This document shows, in pieces, positions 25,422-33,528 of a stretch of DNA of 44,347 bases. Within the stretch, counting starts at the first letter, position 1, and every line of letters starts with the position of its first letter. This DNA is from DASSYK01 sp036258315 (GTDB lineage Bacteria; Actinomycetota; Thermoleophilia; Solirubrobacterales; 70-9): assembly GCA_036258315.1 (NCBI GenBank), contig DATADX010000050.1, forward strand, positions 1 through 44,347. The letters run 5' to 3'. Below the pieces are notes generated by a model. It did no database searches, had not been told where the DNA came from, and saw only the letters and a program-made list of their open reading frames with translations. Both the position numbers and the translations under genes were made by a program.

Positions 25422-27157
25422 AGAACCGGAGCTCCCTCGCGCTCGAGCGCCTCGATCAGCGCCTCGACGACCATCGGGTCGAACTGGCTGCCGGCGCAGC
25501 GGCGGACCTCTTCGCGCGCCGCCTGCTGGCCGATCGCGGGACGGTAGATCCGGTCGGTGGTCATCGCCTCGAAGGCGTCGCCGACCGCGAGGATCGCCGC
25601 CTCCAGCGGGATCTCGTCGGCGGTGAGCCCGCGCGGATAGCCCTTGCCGTCGGGCCGCTCGTGGTGCATCAGGATCCACTCGCGCACGTCGTCGAGCTCT
25701 TGGCTCGAGAGGATCCGCGCCCCGATCTCGGGATGGCGGCGCATCTGGTCGCGCTCCTCGTTGGTCAGCGGCCCGGGCTTGCGAAGGATCGAGTCGGGGA
25801 CGCCGATCTTGCCGATGTCGTGGAGGATCCCGGCGAGCCGGACGCGGTGCACCCGGTCGTCGTCCAGCTCGAGCTGCCGCGCCATCATCTCGCAGAGGCG
25901 GCCCACCGTCTGGCTGTGCCGCGCGGTGCTCGAGTCGCGCTGGTCGAGCGCCTCAGCGAGGCTGAGCACCGTCGCGACGTGCGCCTGGCTCTCGACGCTG
26001 CGGCGGCCGGCGATGCTGCTGAGCACGTTGGTCACCTCGGGGCTGTAGATCACGGCGCGGTCGCGGCCGAGGGCCTTGGCGGCTCCGAGCGCCTGATCCG
26101 CGGCGGCGAGCAGGCCGGCCGGGTTCTCGGCGTGAGACGGAGTGCTCGCGATCCCGATCGAAGCCGTGATCTCGACCTGCGGCGGTGAGAACGTCGAGCG
26201 CACCCGCTCGAGCAGCTCGTCGGCGAACAGATACGCGTGGTTCTGGTCGGCCTCGGGGAGGACGATCGCGAACTCCTCTCCTCCGGAGCGGCCGACGAAG
26301 TCGATCAGCCGAGTCTTCTCCTCGAGCGCGCTGCCGAACCGCCTCACGATCTCGTCGCCGACGCCGATCCCGTAGCGCTCGTTGACCCGCTTGAAGCGGT
26401 CGATGTCGATCACCAGGAGGCTGACGGGGCGCCGCTCGGGCTTCGCGCGCTCCAGCTCGCGCTCGAGGATCTCGTGCAGCGCGACGCGGTTCGGGAGGCC
26501 GGTCAGCGCATCCGTGCGAGCGGCGTCGGTGAGCCGCGCCAGCAGCTTCTCGACGCGCCCGCGCAGATAGGTGAGCAGGGTCGCCGCGGTGACCAGAGTC
26601 CCGGCCGTGATCACGAAGTGGCTCACCGTCGAGTCCTCGGCTCCCGCCGCCGGGCTCGGCGTGATCGCGATCGCGACGGCGTAGTTGCCGAACGCCCAAA
26701 GCACGTTGAGCGCGGCGTCGACCCTCGAGAGCGGGAAGTAGAAGACGTAAAGGCCGACCCAGAGGTAGAGCAGCGAGTAGCCGCTGGTGGCGTCGCCGCT
26801 GAAGTAGACCGCGATCGTGGTCATCACGGTCGCCAGCGCCGGGCCCAGGCGCATCACCCAGAACGGGATCCGGCCCGCGCCGACGAACATGAACAGAGCC
26901 CAGAGCGCCGCGGCGGCCTGGACGAGCAGGAGGCCGGTGACGTCGAAGTAGTCGGGGTGCGGGAGGAGCGCCGCGGCGGTCCCGGTGACGGCTGCACCCG
27001 CAGCGAGGTAGGCCTGCGAGAGCGCGACCGGCCGCGCCGCAGCGGGACCGGAGAGGAGCTGGCTCGGGTCGGCCGCGCGCAGTCTGCGATCAGCCGTACG
27101 CGGGCGCGCACGACTGTCCAGAGCTGGGATCTTGCCTCCTAATGCGATCAATCCCAT
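25418..27157 (-). CDS. Membrane GGDEF plus HD-GYP c-di-GMP turnover protein
   Basis: About 579 residues if ATG 27157 is used. There are five to six membrane helices in the first 200 residues, then a GGDEF domain with active-site GGEEF preceded at the canonical spacing by the inhibitory I-site RLID, then an HD-GYP phosphodiesterase domain (LHDIGKIG, HHERPDGKGYP). Both domains look active, so the protein may make and degrade cyclic di-GMP. The usual Asn-Asp-x-x-Gly-His of GGDEF domains reads NERYGI. The start is uncertain: AGGAGG lies inside this frame about 20 bases after the ATG, with no ATG, GTG or TTG at normal spacing after it. Confidence 0.87.
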   Translation of the reverse strand: MGLIALGGKIPALDSRARPRTADRRLRAADPSQLLSGPAAARPVALSQAYLAAGAAVTGTAAALLPHPDYFDVTGLLLVQAAAALWALFMFVGAGRIPFWVMRLGPALATVMTTIAVYFSGDATSGYSLLYLWVGLYVFYFPLSRVDAALNVLWAFGNYAVAIAITPSPAAGAEDSTVSHFVITAGTLVTAATLLTYLRGRVEKLLARLTDAARTDALTGLPNRVALHEILERELERAKPERRPVSLLVIDIDRFKRVNERYGIGVGDEIVRRFGSALEEKTRLIDFVGRSGGEEFAIVLPEADQNHAYLFADELLERVRSTFSPPQVEITASIGIASTPSHAENPAGLLAAADQALGAAKALGRDRAVIYSPEVTNVLSSIAGRRSVESQAHVATVLSLAEALDQRDSSTARHSQTVGRLCEMMARQLELDDDRVHRVRLAGILHDIGKIGVPDSILRKPGPLTNEERDQMRRHPEIGARILSSQELDDVREWILMHHERPDGKGYPRGLTADEIPLEAAILAVGDAFEAMTTDRIYRPAIGQQAAREEVRRCAGSQFDPMVVEALIEALEREGAPVL

Positions 27158-27167
27158 TGGCTTAAAA

Positions 27168-27194
27168 GTATCGGCGGAAGATGGACGTTCTTTC
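27168..27194 (-). promoter_or_regulatory. Sigma-28 (FliA/WhiG)-like promoter
   Basis: On the minus strand GAAA (27191-27194), 15 bases, then GCCGATAC (27168-27175). The FliA/WhiG consensus is TAAA-N15-GCCGATAA, so one mismatch occurs in each element. Transcription would begin close to the ATG at 27157 of the c-di-GMP gene, a common type of target for this sigma class. Confidence 0.45.
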
Positions 27195-27272
27195 TTCCAA
27201 GTTTTCGGGTTAGTCGGGATTGGACGTATGTTCCACGTGCACGCTCGACGCCTGGGCGGTGGGTTGCAGGAA

Positions 27273-27292
27273 CGAAGCTGCCCGAAGCTGCC
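27273..27292. repeat. Ten-base tandem repeat
   Basis: Two exact copies of CGAAGCTGCC followed by a partial third, just beyond the P450 stop in the 142-base gap before the c-di-GMP gene. The rest of this gap, 27195-27272, is AT-richer than its surroundings and holds no recognised gene. Confidence 0.6.
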
Positions 27293-27299
27293 CGAAAGC

Positions 27300-28730
27300 T
27301 CAGTCTGGTGCGGATTCGTGCGCCGCGACACCGGTCGTGGCGCGGAACCGGCCCGATCCCGCCGGCGAGGTGACGCCGGGCGAGACCGCCTCCACGAACA
27401 CGGCCCCCTCCTTGCCGGGCGAGAAGGTGAACCGGCGCCTGGCGACGGGCTCTGGTTCCTCGGAGAGCACCCGCAGGGTGGACTCCTCGAGCACGGTGCG
27501 GATCACGACCGCCATCTCGTACTGCGCCAGGGCGGCGCCGAGGCAGCGGCGGATGCCGCCCCCGAACGGGATCCAGGAGCCGCCCTCGGACCCCTTCGGC
27601 TCACCATCGAGGAAGCGCTCGGGCCGGAACTCCTTCGGCTCGGGATAGACCTCCGGGTCGCCGTGGATCAGATAGATCGACACCATCAGCACCGAGCCCT
27701 CCGGGATCGCGTAGCCCAGCAGCTCGATCGGGGCAAGCGCCTTCCGAGCGGCGAGAGGGATCACCGGCCTGCGGCGAAGCGTCTCCTTGACGACCGCCGC
27801 GAGATAGGTCTCGTCGCCGCGCTCGAGCTCCGCGGTGAGTCGCCGGAGCTTGTCGGGAGAGCGCAGCAGGCGCTCGAACGCCCAGGTGAGCCCCGCGGTG
27901 GTGGTCTCGTAGCCCGCCATCAGCATCGTCAGCAGCTCGTCGCGGACGACGGCGTCGCCGAGCGGCGCACCGTCGTCGTGGGTGGCGCGGATCAGCAGCG
28001 AGAGCGCGTCGTCGCGGACCTGGACCAGGGGATCGGCGCGGCGCTCCTCGATCAGGTCATAGAGGATCTCGTTGATCCCGTCGATGAAGCGCATCAGGCT
28101 GGCGTACGGGGTGATCCCGCCGAGCTCGTGCCGGAACCACGGGATCAGGGTGAACGGCGACTCGCACTTGTCCATCATCTCCGGGATCAGCGTCCGCAGC
28201 TGGGTCTCCCGCGCGGTGCTGCCGTCGGTGCCGAGCGCGATCCGCATCATCACCTCGAACGAGATCGCCTCCATCTCGGGCAGCAGGCGCAGCTCGTGGC
28301 CGGGCCGCCAGGTGGCGATCCGCGCGCGGGCGATCTCGGCGATCATCTCGCGGTAACGGTGCGCGTGCCGGCCGACGGCGGGCAGGAGGATGCGGCGGTG
28401 ATGCATGTGCTCCGGCCCGTCCATGACGAGGATCGAGTGGTTGCCGACGACGTCGCGGAAGATCCCGTTGGTGTCGCCGGCGCGGAAGTACTCGGGGTCG
28501 GCCGTCAAGACCTGCTTCGCCGCACCGGGATCGGCGATCACGAACACGTGGCCCGCCGGGCCGAGGCGGATCTCGAAGATCCGGCCGTAGCGGTCTCGGC
28601 ACCGCTCGAGGAACGGAATCGGCCGGTACATCCACTCGAGGGTCTGCATCGCCCCGGGCGTCTTCGGGCCCGGGGGCAGGGACCAGCCGTGGTCCAGTCC
28701 AGCGACCGCTCCGTCGATCGTCTCAGACAT
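27300..28730 (-). CDS. Cytochrome P450
   Basis: A 476-residue soluble P450 monooxygenase. The I-helix motif is AGYETTT, the ExxR motif is in KETLRRRP, and the heme-thiolate loop is PFGGGIRRCLGAALA with the Cys ligand. The N-terminus (SLPPGPKTP) lacks a membrane anchor. The sequence style recalls bacterial class E groups such as CYP110-like fatty-acid or terpene hydroxylases; the substrate is unknown. It is divergent from an acyl-CoA dehydrogenase, which supports lipid oxidation. The ATG at 28730 has TACGAT 11 bases upstream. Confidence 0.93.
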   Translation of the reverse strand: MSETIDGAVAGLDHGWSLPPGPKTPGAMQTLEWMYRPIPFLERCRDRYGRIFEIRLGPAGHVFVIADPGAAKQVLTADPEYFRAGDTNGIFRDVVGNHSILVMDGPEHMHHRRILLPAVGRHAHRYREMIAEIARARIATWRPGHELRLLPEMEAISFEVMMRIALGTDGSTARETQLRTLIPEMMDKCESPFTLIPWFRHELGGITPYASLMRFIDGINEILYDLIEERRADPLVQVRDDALSLLIRATHDDGAPLGDAVVRDELLTMLMAGYETTTAGLTWAFERLLRSPDKLRRLTAELERGDETYLAAVVKETLRRRPVIPLAARKALAPIELLGYAIPEGSVLMVSIYLIHGDPEVYPEPKEFRPERFLDGEPKGSEGGSWIPFGGGIRRCLGAALAQYEMAVVIRTVLEESTLRVLSEEPEPVARRRFTFSPGKEGAVFVEAVSPGVTSPAGSGRFRATTGVAAHESAPD

Positions 28731-28741
28731 TCGTCGACGCG

Positions 28742-28747
28742 ATCGTA
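28742..28747 (-). promoter_or_regulatory. Putative -10 box of P450 gene
   Basis: TACGAT on the minus strand, 11 bases before the ATG at 28730. Confidence 0.35.
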
Positions 28748-28812
28748 GGGATCGCCTCGGCCGATCACAAACGCAGAGCCCCGAGATCCCGCACAGCAGC
28801 TTGCATCCCGAC

Positions 28813-28839
28813 ACAGTAGGAAGTAGGAAGTGCTACTGT
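28813..28839. promoter_or_regulatory. Inverted repeat, probable operator between P450 and dehydrogenase
   Basis: ACAGTAG (28813-28819) and CTACTGT (28833-28839) are perfect 7-base arms around 13 bases. Inside lie two tandem GTAGGAA units (28816-28829). It sits in the divergent gap 28731-28883. The regulator is not evident nearby. Confidence 0.5.
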
Positions 28840-28883
28840 CTGCTATGCCCGATCGAGCCCCGGCAAGCGACGAAGGAGCAACA

Positions 28884-30092
28884 GTGGCGAGCGCGACCGA
28901 GTCCGTCATCAAGCCCGACCACGGCGCAACCCGCAAGCACTTCATCTTCACCGACGAGCACGAGGAGCTCCGCGAGTCGATGAAGTCGTGGGTGGTTAAG
29001 GAGTGCACCCCGCATCGGATGGAGTGGGAGGAGAACCTGTGGCCGAGCTCGATCCTGAAGCGAGCCGGTGACCTGGGCTACCTCGGCCTCTGCTATCCGG
29101 AGGAGTACGGCGGGCAGGGCGGCGACTACTTCTACTCGCTGGTCCGCGCCGACGCGATGAGCTACTCGGGTTGCGGCGGTCTCAACATGGGCTTCGCCGT
29201 CCACACGGACATGACCACCCCGCCGATTCACCTGCTCGGGAGCGAGGACCTGAAGCAACGCTACCTACCCCCCTCGATCGCGGGCGACCTGATCGGCTGC
29301 CTCGGGATCACCGAGTCCGGCGCGGGCTCGGACGTCGCCGCGATCCGGACCACCGCGAAGCGCGACGGCGACGAGTACGTGATCAACGGCTCGAAGACGT
29401 TCATCACGAACGGGGCTCGCGCCAACTACATCGTGCTCGTCACCAAGACCGACCCCGACGCCGGCCACGACGGGATCACGCTGTTCGTCGTCGACATCCG
29501 CGACCGCGACGGGAACGAGGTCGAGGGCTTCGGCGTCTCGCGCAAGCTCGAGAAGATGGGCATGCACGCCTCCGACACCGGCGAGCTCTCCTTCCAGGAC
29601 GTTCGCGTCCCGGCGGAGAACATGCTCGGCCAGGAGGGCAAGGGCTTCTACCACATCAGCTGGGAGCTGCAGGGCGAGCGGCTCGTCGGCGCGATCGGCT
29701 GCGTCTCCGGCGCCGAGCGGGTCTTTGAGCGGACGCTCGCGTACGCGAAGGAGCGCGAGGCGTTCGGCCGCCCGATCGGCCGCTTCCAGGCGATCCGCCA
29801 CAAGTTCGCCGAGATGTCGACCAAGATCGAGGCGGCGAAGCAGTTCGTCTACACGACGGCGTGGCGGTTCGCGAACGGCGAGTATCCGGTCCGCGAGATC
29901 TCGCAGTCGAAGCTGTTCGCCTCGCGCGTGATCTGCGAGGTCGCCGATGAGTGCATCCAGATCCACGGCGGCTACGGCTATATGAAGGAGTACGAGGTCG
30001 AGCGCGCCTACCGCGACGCCCGCCTCAACCGGATCGGCGCCGGCACCGACGAGATCATGCTCGAGGTGATCGGGCGCTCGTACGGGCTGTAG
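28884..30092 (+). CDS. Acyl-CoA dehydrogenase
   Basis: A 402-residue FAD-dependent acyl-CoA dehydrogenase catalysing alpha,beta-desaturation. Motifs: YPEEYGGQGGDY, CLGITESGAGSDVAAIRT (FAD/substrate loop), GSKTFITNGARANY, and EREAFGRPIGRFQAIRHKFAEM. The catalytic base is probably the Glu of GERL, as in isovaleryl- and long-chain enzymes, because the alternative C-terminal site reads GAGT rather than EGT. GTG 28884 is chosen for AAGGAG five bases upstream. It is divergent from the P450 gene, with an operator-like repeat between them. Confidence 0.93.
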   Translation: MASATESVIKPDHGATRKHFIFTDEHEELRESMKSWVVKECTPHRMEWEENLWPSSILKRAGDLGYLGLCYPEEYGGQGGDYFYSLVRADAMSYSGCGGLNMGFAVHTDMTTPPIHLLGSEDLKQRYLPPSIAGDLIGCLGITESGAGSDVAAIRTTAKRDGDEYVINGSKTFITNGARANYIVLVTKTDPDAGHDGITLFVVDIRDRDGNEVEGFGVSRKLEKMGMHASDTGELSFQDVRVPAENMLGQEGKGFYHISWELQGERLVGAIGCVSGAERVFERTLAYAKEREAFGRPIGRFQAIRHKFAEMSTKIEAAKQFVYTTAWRFANGEYPVREISQSKLFASRVICEVADECIQIHGGYGYMKEYEVERAYRDARLNRIGAGTDEIMLEVIGRSYGL

Positions 30093-30107
30093 GGCCGAAG
30101 GGGCCAC

Positions 30108-30151
30108 CAGCCGCCCACCGCCTCGGAGCGACGCTCCCATCAGGGCGGCTG
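30108..30151. terminator. Nested hairpin, probable bidirectional terminator
   Basis: CAGCCGCCC (30108-30116) pairs with GGGCGGCTG (30143-30151). Inside, GGAGCG and CGCTCC (30125-30137) form a smaller hairpin. A further stem GGGCG/CGCCC follows at 30151-30166 around CTTCTT. It lies between convergent genes; no long T-run is present. Confidence 0.6.
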
Positions 30152-30203
30152 GGCGCTTCTTCGCCCGCGGCCGCGAGCAGCCGACCGTCCCCCGGCTCGA
30201 CGC

Positions 30204-31432
30204 TCATCCGGAGAGCTCGTCGATCCGCTTCTCGAGGAAGGCTCGCTGGACCGGGTTCGTGCTCAGCTCGAGCCCGGCGCGGTAGGCGGCGACGGCCTCG
30301 GCGTCGCGGCCGAGGCGCTGCAGCAGGTCCGCGCGGCTGACGTGGAAGGGCGCGTAGCGGTTCAGGCCCTGGATCTCGTCGATCAGCCTCAGGCCCGCCT
30401 CCGGACCCTCGTGCATCGCGACGGCGATCGCTCGGTTCAGGTCGATTACGGGCGAAGGCTGAATCCGGGTGAGCTGGCCGTAGAGGAGGCCGATCCGGCG
30501 CCAATCGGTGTCCTCGGCGTACGCCGCGCGGGCGTGCTCCGCGGCGATCCGGGCCTGGATCGAATAGGGGCCGACGACTCCGGCGAGGGCCTCGACCCCG
30601 GCCAGGCCCTCCTCGATCTGGGCGCGGTCCCACAGAGTGCGGTCCTGGTCGCCGAGCAAGACCATCTCCCCCTGCTCGTCGAGCCGCGCCCGGCGTCGCG
30701 AGTGCTGGAGCAGCATCAGCGCCAGCAATGCCCTCGACTCGGCGTCGTCGGGAAGCGTCGCGACGAGTACCCGCGTCAGCCGGATCGCCTCATCGGCGAG
30801 CTCCGTGCGGATCAGCGCGTCCGAGCTCGACGCGAAGTAGCCCTCGTTGAAGATCAGGTACAGCGTCGCCAGCACGGAGGTGAGCCGCTCGGGGAGCTGC
30901 TCAGCCGAGGGGACCTCGTAGGGAATGCGGGCGTCGCGGATCTTGCCCTTGGCGCGGACCAGGCGCTGGGCCATCGTTGCCTCGGAGGCGAGGAAGGCGC
31001 TCGCGATCTCGGCGGTGGTGAGCCCGCCGAGCGTGCGGAGGGTGAGGGCCACCCGGGCCTGCGGGCGCAGGGCGGGGTGGCAGCATGTGAAGATCAGCCG
31101 CAGGCGGTCGTCCGACAGGTCCGGCTCCGCCTTCTCCTCGATCTCCTCCGAGGTCGGGGCGAGGCGCTCGAGGCCCTCGAGGACCTCCCTCTTGACGTCC
31201 AGCGTGCGCTCGCGGCGCAGGCGATCGATCGCCTTGTTGCGCGCAACCCTGGTGATCCACGCGCCGGGGTTGTCCGGAATGCCGTCTCGGGCCCAGCGCT
31301 CGAGTGCGACGACGAACGCCTCCTGCACCGCCTCCTCGGCCAGGTCGAAGTCGCCCAACACCCTGATCAGAGACGCGACCGCCCGCCCCGACTCGTGCCG
31401 GAACAGGCGGTCGACGATCTCGTGAGAGGCAT
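30204..31432 (-). CDS. ECF42-type sigma factor, start codon out of frame
   Basis: About 409 residues: sigma-70 region 2 (LIRVLGDFDLAEEAVQEAF, NPGAWITRVARNKAIDRLRRE), region 4 (LTLRTLGGLTTAEIASAFL), and the long C-terminal TPR-like extension (RLTSVLATLYLIFNEGY, GLLYGQLTRIQPSPVIDLNRAIA) characteristic of ECF42. An ATG at 31432 directly follows the stop of the DGPF gene but is one base out of frame; one extra G after it would give Met-Ala-Ser-His in frame. No in-frame ATG, GTG or TTG exists near the expected start. It is therefore frameshifted, a sequence error, or uses a rare start. Confidence 0.85.
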
Positions 31433-31792
31433 CTATGGCGTGTCGAACACCATCACAGGCCGCACCTCGATGGCGCCTGCCCGCAACGGGATCCTCTTCG
31501 CCCACTCCAGCGCTTCGTCGAGGTCCTTGCACTCGAGCAGGTAGAAGCCGCCCAGCTGCTCCTTCGACTCGGCGAACGGGCCGTCCGTGACCGAGCGCTC
31601 GCCGCCGTCCCCCGGGATTCGCACGGTCGTCGCGGTGGAGCTCGGCTGCAGTCCCTCGCCGGCGACGAACGCGCCCTTGTCGACCGTCTCCTGGCTGAAG
31701 GCGGCCCAGCCGTCCATCTCGGCCTTCATCTCCTCCGGACTGGCGTCCTCCATCCCGCCCTCGGGTCCGAACAGCGTGAGCATGTACTTCAT
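31433..31792 (-). CDS. DGPF domain (YCII-related) protein
   Basis: A 119-residue YCII-like protein with the hallmark TDGPFAESKEQLGGFYLLE. DGPF proteins are the standard companions of ECF42 sigma factors and are thought to be targets or sensors; their chemistry is unsettled. GGAGG lies 7 bases before the ATG. Its stop touches the presumed sigma start (TAGATG). It is a paralogue of the next gene upstream. Confidence 0.9.
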   Translation of the reverse strand: MKYMLTLFGPEGGMEDASPEEMKAEMDGWAAFSQETVDKGAFVAGEGLQPSSTATTVRIPGDGGERSVTDGPFAESKEQLGGFYLLECKDLDEALEWAKRIPLRAGAIEVRPVMVFDTP

Positions 31793-31819
31793 CGGCGTTC
31801 CTCCATCTCGCTCGCAGGG

Positions 31820-32215
31820 TCAGGCCGCGGCCGGGGTCAGGGTGGCGCTCTCGTAGCCGTACTGCGACAGGTCCAGGACGGCCCGGAGCTCGATCCAGGC
31901 GTTCAGCTGGATCGGAATCTTGCTCGCCCACTCCAAGGCGTCCTCGTCGCTCTTGCAGTCGAGCAGGCAGAACCCGGCGAGCTGCTCCTTGGACTCGGCG
32001 AACGGGCCGTCGGTCGTCGTGCGGACGCCATTCGCATCCCGGTGGATCGTGGTTGCCGTCCCGCTCGGCTGCAGCGGCTCGCACGCGATCATCACTCCGG
32101 CATCCGTCGCCTCTCGGTCGAAGGCGCTCCAGCGAGCCAGCGCGTCGCTCATCTGCTCCTCGCTGCCGCTCTCCATCACTCTCTCCTCGGCATAGAACGT
32201 GTACAGGTACTTCAT
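31820..32215 (-). CDS. DGPF domain (YCII-related) protein, second copy
   Basis: A 131-residue paralogue of the neighbouring DGPF protein, sharing MKY at the start and TDGPFAESKEQLAGF in the core. It has an extra C-terminal SQYGYESATLTPAAA. AAGGAGG five bases before ATG 32215 is among the strongest Shine-Dalgarno sequences of the window. It is the first gene of the DGPF-DGPF-sigma operon, behind an ECF42-like promoter. Confidence 0.9.
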   Translation of the reverse strand: MKYLYTFYAEERVMESGSEEQMSDALARWSAFDREATDAGVMIACEPLQPSGTATTIHRDANGVRTTTDGPFAESKEQLAGFCLLDCKSDEDALEWASKIPIQLNAWIELRAVLDLSQYGYESATLTPAAA

Positions 32216-32301
32216 CGCGTCCTCCTTCGTTTGGCGGCGCCTCCTCTGCTATTCGCGTCCGGGGGTGCCTGGCGCGGCGCCACTCGCCGCTTCACCCTAA
32301 C

Positions 32302-32328
32302 GACGAACGGCAGACACCCGAATCGACA
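32302..32328 (-). promoter_or_regulatory. Candidate ECF42 autoregulated promoter
   Basis: On the minus strand TGTCGA (32323-32328), 17 bases, then CGTC (32302-32305). This fits the TGTCGA and CG(A/T)C elements I recall for ECF42 targets in Streptomyces. It lies about 87 bases before the first DGPF start. Confidence 0.55.
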
Positions 32329-32336
32329 AAGCCGAG

Positions 32337-32343
32337 TAAGAAT
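32337..32343 (+). promoter_or_regulatory. Putative -10 box of second acyl-CoA dehydrogenase
   Basis: TAAGAAT ends 6 bases before the ATG at 32350. The 9-mer GTAAGAATC (32336-32344) recurs before the reductase gene at 37914-37922. Confidence 0.45.
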
Positions 32344-32349
32344 CGTGCG

Positions 32350-33528
32350 ATGACAGTGATCAAGGACCAGGGCGTACGGGCGATCCCACCCCCGTTCGCC
32401 GAGGAGCACGAGGAGCTGCGGGCGACGATCGCGCGCTTCGTCGAGCGGGAGATCGCCCCCCATGTCGACGAGTGGGAGGAGGCGCGCGAGTTCCCGCGCG
32501 CGCTCTACCAGCGCTGCGGTGAGCTCGGTTTCCTCGGGCTCAAGTACCCGGCCGAGCTCGGCGGCCAGGGCGGCGACTACGTCCACGACGCGGTCTGGAC
32601 CGAGGCGCTCGCCTACTCGGGGGCCGGCGGGGGCGTCGCCGCCGGCCTCGGCGCCCACACCGGGATCGCGACGCCGCCGATCTTCAAGTTCGGCACCCCG
32701 GACCAGCACCAGCGCTTCCTCGTCCCGGCGATCCGCGGCGAGAGGATCTGCGCCCTCGGGATCACGGAGCCGGGCGCGGGCTCCGACGTCGCGGGGATCC
32801 GCACCTTCGCGCGCAAGGTCGACGGAGGCTACGTCGTGAACGGGGCCAAGACCTTCATCACCAACGGCGTCCGCGCCGACTTCCTCGTCTGCGCCGCGAA
32901 GACGACCGAGGCAGGCGGCCACCACGGAATCTCGTTCCTCGTCCTCGAGCGCGAGACGCCCGGGTACGAGGTCGTCTCGAAGCTGGAGAAGATGGGCTGG
33001 CACGCCTCCGATACGGGCGAGCTCTCGTTCACCGACGTCGAGGTGCCTGCCGAGAACCTGCTCGGGGAGGAGAACGGGGGCTTCTACCTGATCATGGCCA
33101 ACTTCCAGTGGGAGCGGCTGCTGATGGCGCTCGGCGCGGTCGGCGGGATGAAGCGGCTGCTCGAGGTGGCGATCGAATACGCCACCGAGCGGGAGGCGTT
33201 CGGTCGCCCGATCGGCCGCTTCCAGGCGATCCGCCATGCGATCGCCGAGATCTCGATCAAGGCGAAGGCGGCCGAGGCGATCACCTACAACGCGCTGCGG
33301 CTCTTCCACGAGGGCCACGACGCGATCAAGGAGGTCACCGAGGCGAAGCTGTACAGCCAGCGCGCCGCCGTCGAGGTCGCCGACGACGTGCTCCAGATCC
33401 ACGGCGGGTACGGCTACATGCGCGAGTACGGCGTCGAGCGCGCCTACCGCGACGCCCGCCTCGGCCCGATCGGCGGCGGCACCGACGAGGTGATGAAGGA
33501 GATCCTCTCGAAGCAGCTCGGGCTCTAG
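32350..33528 (+). CDS. Acyl-CoA dehydrogenase
   Basis: A 392-residue acyl-CoA dehydrogenase, clearly related to the one at 28884. It shares ALGITEPGAGSDVAGIRT, GAKTFITNGVRADF, KLEKMGWHASDTGELSF and EREAFGRPIGRFQAIRHAIAEI. The Glu of WERLL is the likely catalytic base, as in isovaleryl-type enzymes; the C-terminal loop reads GGGT. No Shine-Dalgarno sequence precedes the ATG, and a -10-like box ends 6 bases upstream, so it is probably leaderless. Its stop shares CTAG (33525-33528) with the convergent MMPL gene. Confidence 0.93.
   Translation: MTVIKDQGVRAIPPPFAEEHEELRATIARFVEREIAPHVDEWEEAREFPRALYQRCGELGFLGLKYPAELGGQGGDYVHDAVWTEALAYSGAGGGVAAGLGAHTGIATPPIFKFGTPDQHQRFLVPAIRGERICALGITEPGAGSDVAGIRTFARKVDGGYVVNGAKTFITNGVRADFLVCAAKTTEAGGHHGISFLVLERETPGYEVVSKLEKMGWHASDTGELSFTDVEVPAENLLGEENGGFYLIMANFQWERLLMALGAVGGMKRLLEVAIEYATEREAFGRPIGRFQAIRHAIAEISIKAKAAEAITYNALRLFHEGHDAIKEVTEAKLYSQRAAVEVADDVLQIHGGYGYMREYGVERAYRDARLGPIGGGTDEVMKEILSKQLGL

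Noticed and set aside
23261..26188. Very long plus-strand open frame over the MMPL gene and beyond
   Set aside because: Shadow frame; the real products in this stretch are the MMPL and GGDEF/HD-GYP proteins.
27158..27272. Cyclic di-GMP riboswitch before the GGDEF/HD-GYP gene
   Set aside because: The conserved GEMM core and tetraloop-receptor segments could not be found; only alternative pairings are seen.
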